A stretch of 64,000 nt of DNA from Chryseobacterium gallinarum (GTDB lineage: Bacteria; Bacteroidota; Bacteroidia; Flavobacteriales; Weeksellaceae), in the NCBI RefSeq assembly GCF_001021975.1, contig NZ_CP009928.1, forward strand, positions 3,228,001-3,292,000, given 5' to 3'. The position numbers and the translations under genes were made by a program. Positions 61,032 to 64,000 of the stretch are shown piece after piece (position 1 is the first letter of the stretch; every line of letters starts with the position of its first letter). The notes beneath the pieces were generated by a model, which searched no databases, was not told the DNA's origin, and saw nothing but the letters and a program-made list of their open reading frames with translations.

Positions 61032-61661
61032 ATGAAAAAAATAGCCATTCTGTTTATCTTTTGGGTCACCTTTTTTAATGCACAAAAGTTGACTTCAGAG
61101 GAAGTTTCCCTTATTAATCAAGGGAATACCAGTACAGCGTTACCAATTTACCAGACCACCAATGCTGTTCAACATAAAACATTACTGGGGCTTTCCACAG
61201 AAATTGATCCGCAGGATCCCAATACTGCAATTCTGGTAAAAAGAATGAAGGAATCCCTTCTTTCTACTGACGGCGGAGTAGGAATTGCTGCGCCACAGGT
61301 GGGCATCAACAGGAAAGTGATTTGGGTACAACGTTTTGATAAAGAAGGGGCACCATTAGAATATTTCATCAATCCGGTGATTGTATGGAAGTCTGACCTG
61401 CAGAATCTTGGGCCTGAAGGAGATTTATCCATCCCTGATTTCAGAGACCAGTTTTACAGAAGCAAGGTAATCCAACTGGAATATGCAGATCTGAAAGGAC
61501 AACGATATTCTGAAATCGTAGAAGGTTTTACCGCAGTGATTTTCCAGCACGAAATTGACCACCTTTTCGGAATCCTGATTTCCGATAAAAAAGAAAAAGA
61601 AAAAAACGATTCATATAAAAAAGTAGATGCTTATCAGAAAAGTGACCTGAATAAGAGATAA
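61032..61661 (+). CDS. Exported peptide-deformylase-like protein with altered metal motif
   Basis: 209 residues. The N-terminus MKKIAILFIFWVTFFNAQ is a signal peptide, unusual for a deformylase. Motif 1 is intact (GVGIAAPQ, 82-89), motif 3 is intact (Q-H173-E174-I-D-H177), but motif 2, normally EGCLS with the metal-binding Cys, reads E129-G-D131-L-S. The protein thus keeps both His ligands and Glu but has Asp for Cys. It is a paralogue outside the cytoplasm; housekeeping def should be elsewhere. It may deformylate exported peptides with a different metal, or have a new role. The C-terminus is Lys-rich. Confidence 0.82.
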   Translation: MKKIAILFIFWVTFFNAQKLTSEEVSLINQGNTSTALPIYQTTNAVQHKTLLGLSTEIDPQDPNTAILVKRMKESLLSTDGGVGIAAPQVGINRKVIWVQRFDKEGAPLEYFINPVIVWKSDLQNLGPEGDLSIPDFRDQFYRSKVIQLEYADLKGQRYSEIVEGFTAVIFQHEIDHLFGILISDKKEKEKNDSYKKVDAYQKSDLNKR

Positions 61662-61765
61662 GCGAATAATACTGCGATAAATCCGCAGCCAGATAAAAAT
61701 AAAAAGGAGCTGTTTTCAAATGAAAAACAGCTCCTTCCGTTATAACTATGCTTAAAAAAATTGGA

Positions 61766-62191
61766 TTAACCGTTATTGGTTACTGAAAGCTTAACCTCTA
61801 TATTATTTCTGGTTGCATTGGAATAAGGACAGATTTGGTGCGCCTTTTCCGTTAAAGATTGCGCTTCTTCAAGAGAAACTCCCGGGATATTAACATCCAG
61901 TTCTGCTGCCAACCCGAAACCACCGTTTTCAAGCTGGCCTATGCTGACCTGAGCGGTAACCGTTGTTTCACCTGTTTGTATTTTAGATAAACTGATCACT
62001 CTGTTCAGGGCACTGTCAAAGCAAGCCGAATATCCTGCTGCAAAGAGCATCTCAGGATTTAGGAAGTCATCATTTGCCCCTCCTAAAGCTTTCGGCATTC
62101 TTACCTCAAGATTTAATACTCCGTTTTCACTTTTTACCTGCCCGTTTCTTCCTCCGGTAGCAGTAACTTTTGTTGTATATAACGTTTTCAT
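61766..62191 (-). CDS. ohr: Organic hydroperoxide resistance protein Ohr (OsmC family)
   Basis: 141 residues. Ohr signatures: MKTLYTTKVTATGGRNGQVKSENGVLNLEVRMPKALGG, NPEMLFAAGYSACFDSAL with the peroxidatic Cys57, and EKAHQICPYSNATRNNIEV with resolving Cys121. It reduces organic hydroperoxides at the Cys pair in the cytoplasm. It is the last gene of the unit nitroreductase-ohrR-ohr, starting directly after the regulator stop. Confidence 0.95.
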   Translation of the reverse strand: MKTLYTTKVTATGGRNGQVKSENGVLNLEVRMPKALGGANDDFLNPEMLFAAGYSACFDSALNRVISLSKIQTGETTVTAQVSIGQLENGGFGLAAELDVNIPGVSLEEAQSLTEKAHQICPYSNATRNNIEVKLSVTNNG

Positions 62192-62626
62192 TTATTTTTC
62201 TATTTTGTTTAATATTTTTAAAACTGTTTCTTTAAGCTGCAGCAGTTCTTCAGGCTGTATATCAATTTTTTTCTGAATTTTTCCAGGAATCTCGCATGCC
62301 TTTTTACGGAGTTGCCGGCCAGCTTCATTTAAAAATACCTCAACCACCCTTTCGTCTTCTTTTTTTCGCTTTCTGATGATAAGTCCCTTAGACTCCAGTC
62401 TTTTGAGGAGAGGCGTTAAAGTTCCACTGTCCAGAAACAGCTTTTCTCCAATATGCGTTACGGTAAGCCCGTCACCTTCCCATAATATCATCATAACAAG
62501 ATACTGCGGATAAGTGATGTCAAGCTCATCAAGAAAAGGACGGTAAAGCCCTGTGATTTCTTTGGCAATCACGTATAAGGGAAAGCAGATCTGGTTTTCT
62601 AATCTTGGGGTATCCGGATTTTCCAT
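62192..62626 (-). CDS. ohrR: MarR family regulator, OhrR type
   Basis: 144 residues. Winged helix with LENQICFPLYVIAKEITGLYRPFLDELDITYPQYLVMMILWE, the OhrR N-terminal block including the reactive Cys14. The DNA-recognition helix follows: TVTHIGEKLFLDSGTLTPLLKRLESKGLI, then wing RKRKKEDERVVEVFL. It represses ohr until the Cys is oxidised by organic peroxide. The stop abuts the ohr start. A perfect palindrome upstream of the nitroreductase gene (63370-63393) is its probable operator. Confidence 0.93.
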   Translation of the reverse strand: MENPDTPRLENQICFPLYVIAKEITGLYRPFLDELDITYPQYLVMMILWEGDGLTVTHIGEKLFLDSGTLTPLLKRLESKGLIIRKRKKEDERVVEVFLNEAGRQLRKKACEIPGKIQKKIDIQPEELLQLKETVLKILNKIEK

Positions 62627-62657
62627 AAGTTTAAATACGAAAGTTTCGATGAAGGTA

Positions 62658-63290
62658 TTACTTTTTTATGATAAATTCATCCATTGGTATGCGGACTTTC
62701 TTCATAGAAGACAGCCAGTCATTAGCTTCGTCACGGTACCCAAGGTATAAAAGACTCACACTTTTCAGACCTAATTCCTTTAATCCCAATACTTCATCTA
62801 CCACCTGATTGCTGAATCCCTCTGCCGGGGTGCTGTCGATCTTAAGTTCTGCCGCCTGTGCAAGGGCAATACCTAAGGCAATATAAGTCTGGCGGGCAGT
62901 ATGCGCAAAATGCTGTTCTGGAGTCTGGGCTCCATAGATTTCTTTGATTTTATCCGTATAACTACCAAAACGCCCTCTCGGAAGATCTCTTACATCCGTA
63001 TGATAATCATATACTTTATCAATCTTTTCGTTGGAATAACTGTCCCACGCTGCGAATACCAGTACATGAGAAGAATCTCTCATAACTTCAGGATTTAAAG
63101 AGCCGGCTACCATTTTTTCTTTCAGTTCCTGATTTTCTACAACAATAATACGGAAAGGCTGTAGTCCCGAAGAAGTAGGAGCCAGTCTTGCCGCTTCCAG
63201 GATGGTATTTAAATCTTTTTCAGATACTTTTTTAGTGGGATCGTAAGCTTTTACAGCATGTCTCCAGTTTAGATCTTCTATTAATGACAT
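62658..63290 (-). CDS. NAD(P)H-dependent nitroreductase family protein
   Basis: 210 residues. FMN-dependent nitroreductase of the NfsB type: MSLIEDLNWRHAVKAYDPTKKVSEKDLNTILEAARLAPTSSGLQPFRIIVVEN, the FMN-binding opening, then QTYIALGIALAQAAELKIDSTPAEGF and LLYLGYRDEANDW. It reduces nitro compounds or quinones. First gene of the 63290-61766 unit with ohrR and ohr (31 bp gap), so probably induced by peroxide/quinone stress. Confidence 0.9.
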   Translation of the reverse strand: MSLIEDLNWRHAVKAYDPTKKVSEKDLNTILEAARLAPTSSGLQPFRIIVVENQELKEKMVAGSLNPEVMRDSSHVLVFAAWDSYSNEKIDKVYDYHTDVRDLPRGRFGSYTDKIKEIYGAQTPEQHFAHTARQTYIALGIALAQAAELKIDSTPAEGFSNQVVDEVLGLKELGLKSVSLLYLGYRDEANDWLSSMKKVRIPMDEFIIKK

Positions 63291-63369
63291 TTTTCTCTTT
63301 TTTAAATTAAACTACTTTTTATTCCTGAAATTTTTATCAGGTTTAAATTAACAATGCAAATATATGACC

Positions 63370-63393
63370 AATTAAATTGTGTGCAATTTAATT
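63370..63393. promoter_or_regulatory. Perfect palindromic operator upstream of the nitroreductase-ohrR-ohr unit
   Basis: AATTAAATTG-TGTG-CAATTTAATT, perfect 10-bp arms, about 80 bp before the nitroreductase start and divergent from the SDR gene. AT-rich palindromes of this kind are typical MarR/OhrR sites. Confidence 0.8.
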
Positions 63394-63559
63394 TTGAAAG
63401 ATTTTATTGATGACTATTATTTATTTTATAAAAGATTAAAACAAGTGAAATAACCCGTAAACCAGATTTTTTATTCATTTATATATTTTCCGCATGATCC
63501 GGATTTTTTCGGAACAGGAAGATTTCAATCTTTGCAGTAGAATTTAAACTAAAAAAACA

Positions 63560-64000
63560 ATGCAAAGATTTAAAAACAAAACAGCTTTGATTACAGGAGG
63601 AACAAGCGGAATGGGCTTTGCAACTGCCCAAAGGTTTGTAGAAGAAGGAGGCTCTGTAATCATTACGGGAAGAAGTGAAAACACTGTTAACAGTGCTTTG
63701 GAAAATCTGGGAAGTCAAGCTTCAGGAATTGTTTCTGATGCAGGAAGCGTCAATGATCTGATGAATTTGCAGGCAGCAGTGAAAAAATATACAGACCGGA
63801 TTGATCTGCTTTTTGCCAATGCCGGTTATGGAAGATTTGCTTCTGTCACAGATGTTGATGTAAAAGATTTTGATGAGCTTTTTAATATATTGGTGAAAGG
63901 GTCATTTTTTACAGTCCAGCAAATACTCCCATTGATGAATAGCGGAAGTTCTGTAATTTTTAACACTTCCGTAGCTACTGATATTGCAATGGCTAATTTT
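63560..64000 (+). CDS. Short-chain dehydrogenase/reductase, 3' end outside window
   Basis: 147 residues visible. MQRFKNKTALITGGTSGMGFATAQRFVEEG holds the Rossmann TGxxxGxG motif, IITGRSENTVNSAL follows, then LFANAGYG (the NAG motif) and SSVIFNTSVA with the serine of the catalytic triad; the YxxxK part lies beyond the window. Substrate unknown. It is divergent from the nitroreductase gene, and the palindrome at 63370-63393 may also control it. Confidence 0.92.
   Translation, partial: MQRFKNKTALITGGTSGMGFATAQRFVEEGGSVIITGRSENTVNSALENLGSQASGIVSDAGSVNDLMNLQAAVKKYTDRIDLLFANAGYGRFASVTDVDVKDFDELFNILVKGSFFTVQQILPLMNSGSSVIFNTSVATDIAMANF

Overview
The window reads as chromosomal DNA of a Bacteroidota member of the Chryseobacterium/Elizabethkingia type. 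Several exported proteins end in type IX secretion (T9SS) sorting domains. Gliding genes gldF-gldG are present. Promoters match the Bacteroidota -7 box TAnnTTTG, and the GH20, glycosylasparaginase and beta-mannosidase set recalls flavobacterial glycoprotein degraders. The genus is inferred from gene content; no rRNA or tRNA gene was seen.

Layout. 1-11.7 kb: a cut-off gene, a DUF4197 protein, and an N-glycan-core/chitobiose catabolic group (GH20 hexosaminidase, glycosylasparaginase, CutC, GH2 beta-mannosidase). That group is interrupted by a GxxExxY PD-(D/E)XK protein preceded by 185-bp structured tandem repeats. A ParDE module and an AEC transporter follow. 11.8-23.4 kb: housekeeping genes (priA, PBP4/dacB, a T9SS-sorted M1 aminopeptidase, a JmjC-type cupin, kbl, hemJ, gldF, gldG).

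23.6-46 kb: a polymorphic-toxin locus. A T9SS-sorted repeat protein, an SpvB/Rhs-like half and a full-length DUF6443/Rhs-core protein with a putative JAB-like toxin tip and lipoprotein immunity gene are followed by three displaced tips. Each displaced tip keeps a piece of the Rhs core, and each core or toxin part is frameshifted. One tip shares about 500 near-identical bases with the main gene, an obvious substrate for tip exchange. Between the tips lies a strongly AT-rich island (about 33.8-41.9 kb). It holds an IS1595-type transposase with an in-frame stop, a minus-strand operon of three unknown genes, an exported unknown protein behind a structured leader, small proteins, and a two-gene module: a DUF6414-like protein plus a lone Clp/Hsp100-D2-type AAA+ ATPase. 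That module is the best candidate here for an undescribed, possibly defensive, system.

46.3-49.5 kb: hypothetical genes, an Rrf2 regulator, a TauE/SafE transporter and an ABM-family monooxygenase. 49.5-60.8 kb: a heme acquisition regulon (two T9SS-sorted surface proteins, TonB receptor, HmuY lipoprotein, HmuTUV importer, SAM methyltransferase, HmuS, ChaN). Its divergent control region appears twice as a diverged copy, one copy facing no gene. 61-64 kb: an exported deformylase-like protein with an altered metal motif, then ohr-ohrR and a nitroreductase behind a perfect MarR-type palindrome, and the start of an SDR gene.

Two distant loci (the JmjC cupin and tauE next to rrf2) share a 27-bp palindrome architecture, suggesting one regulator for both.
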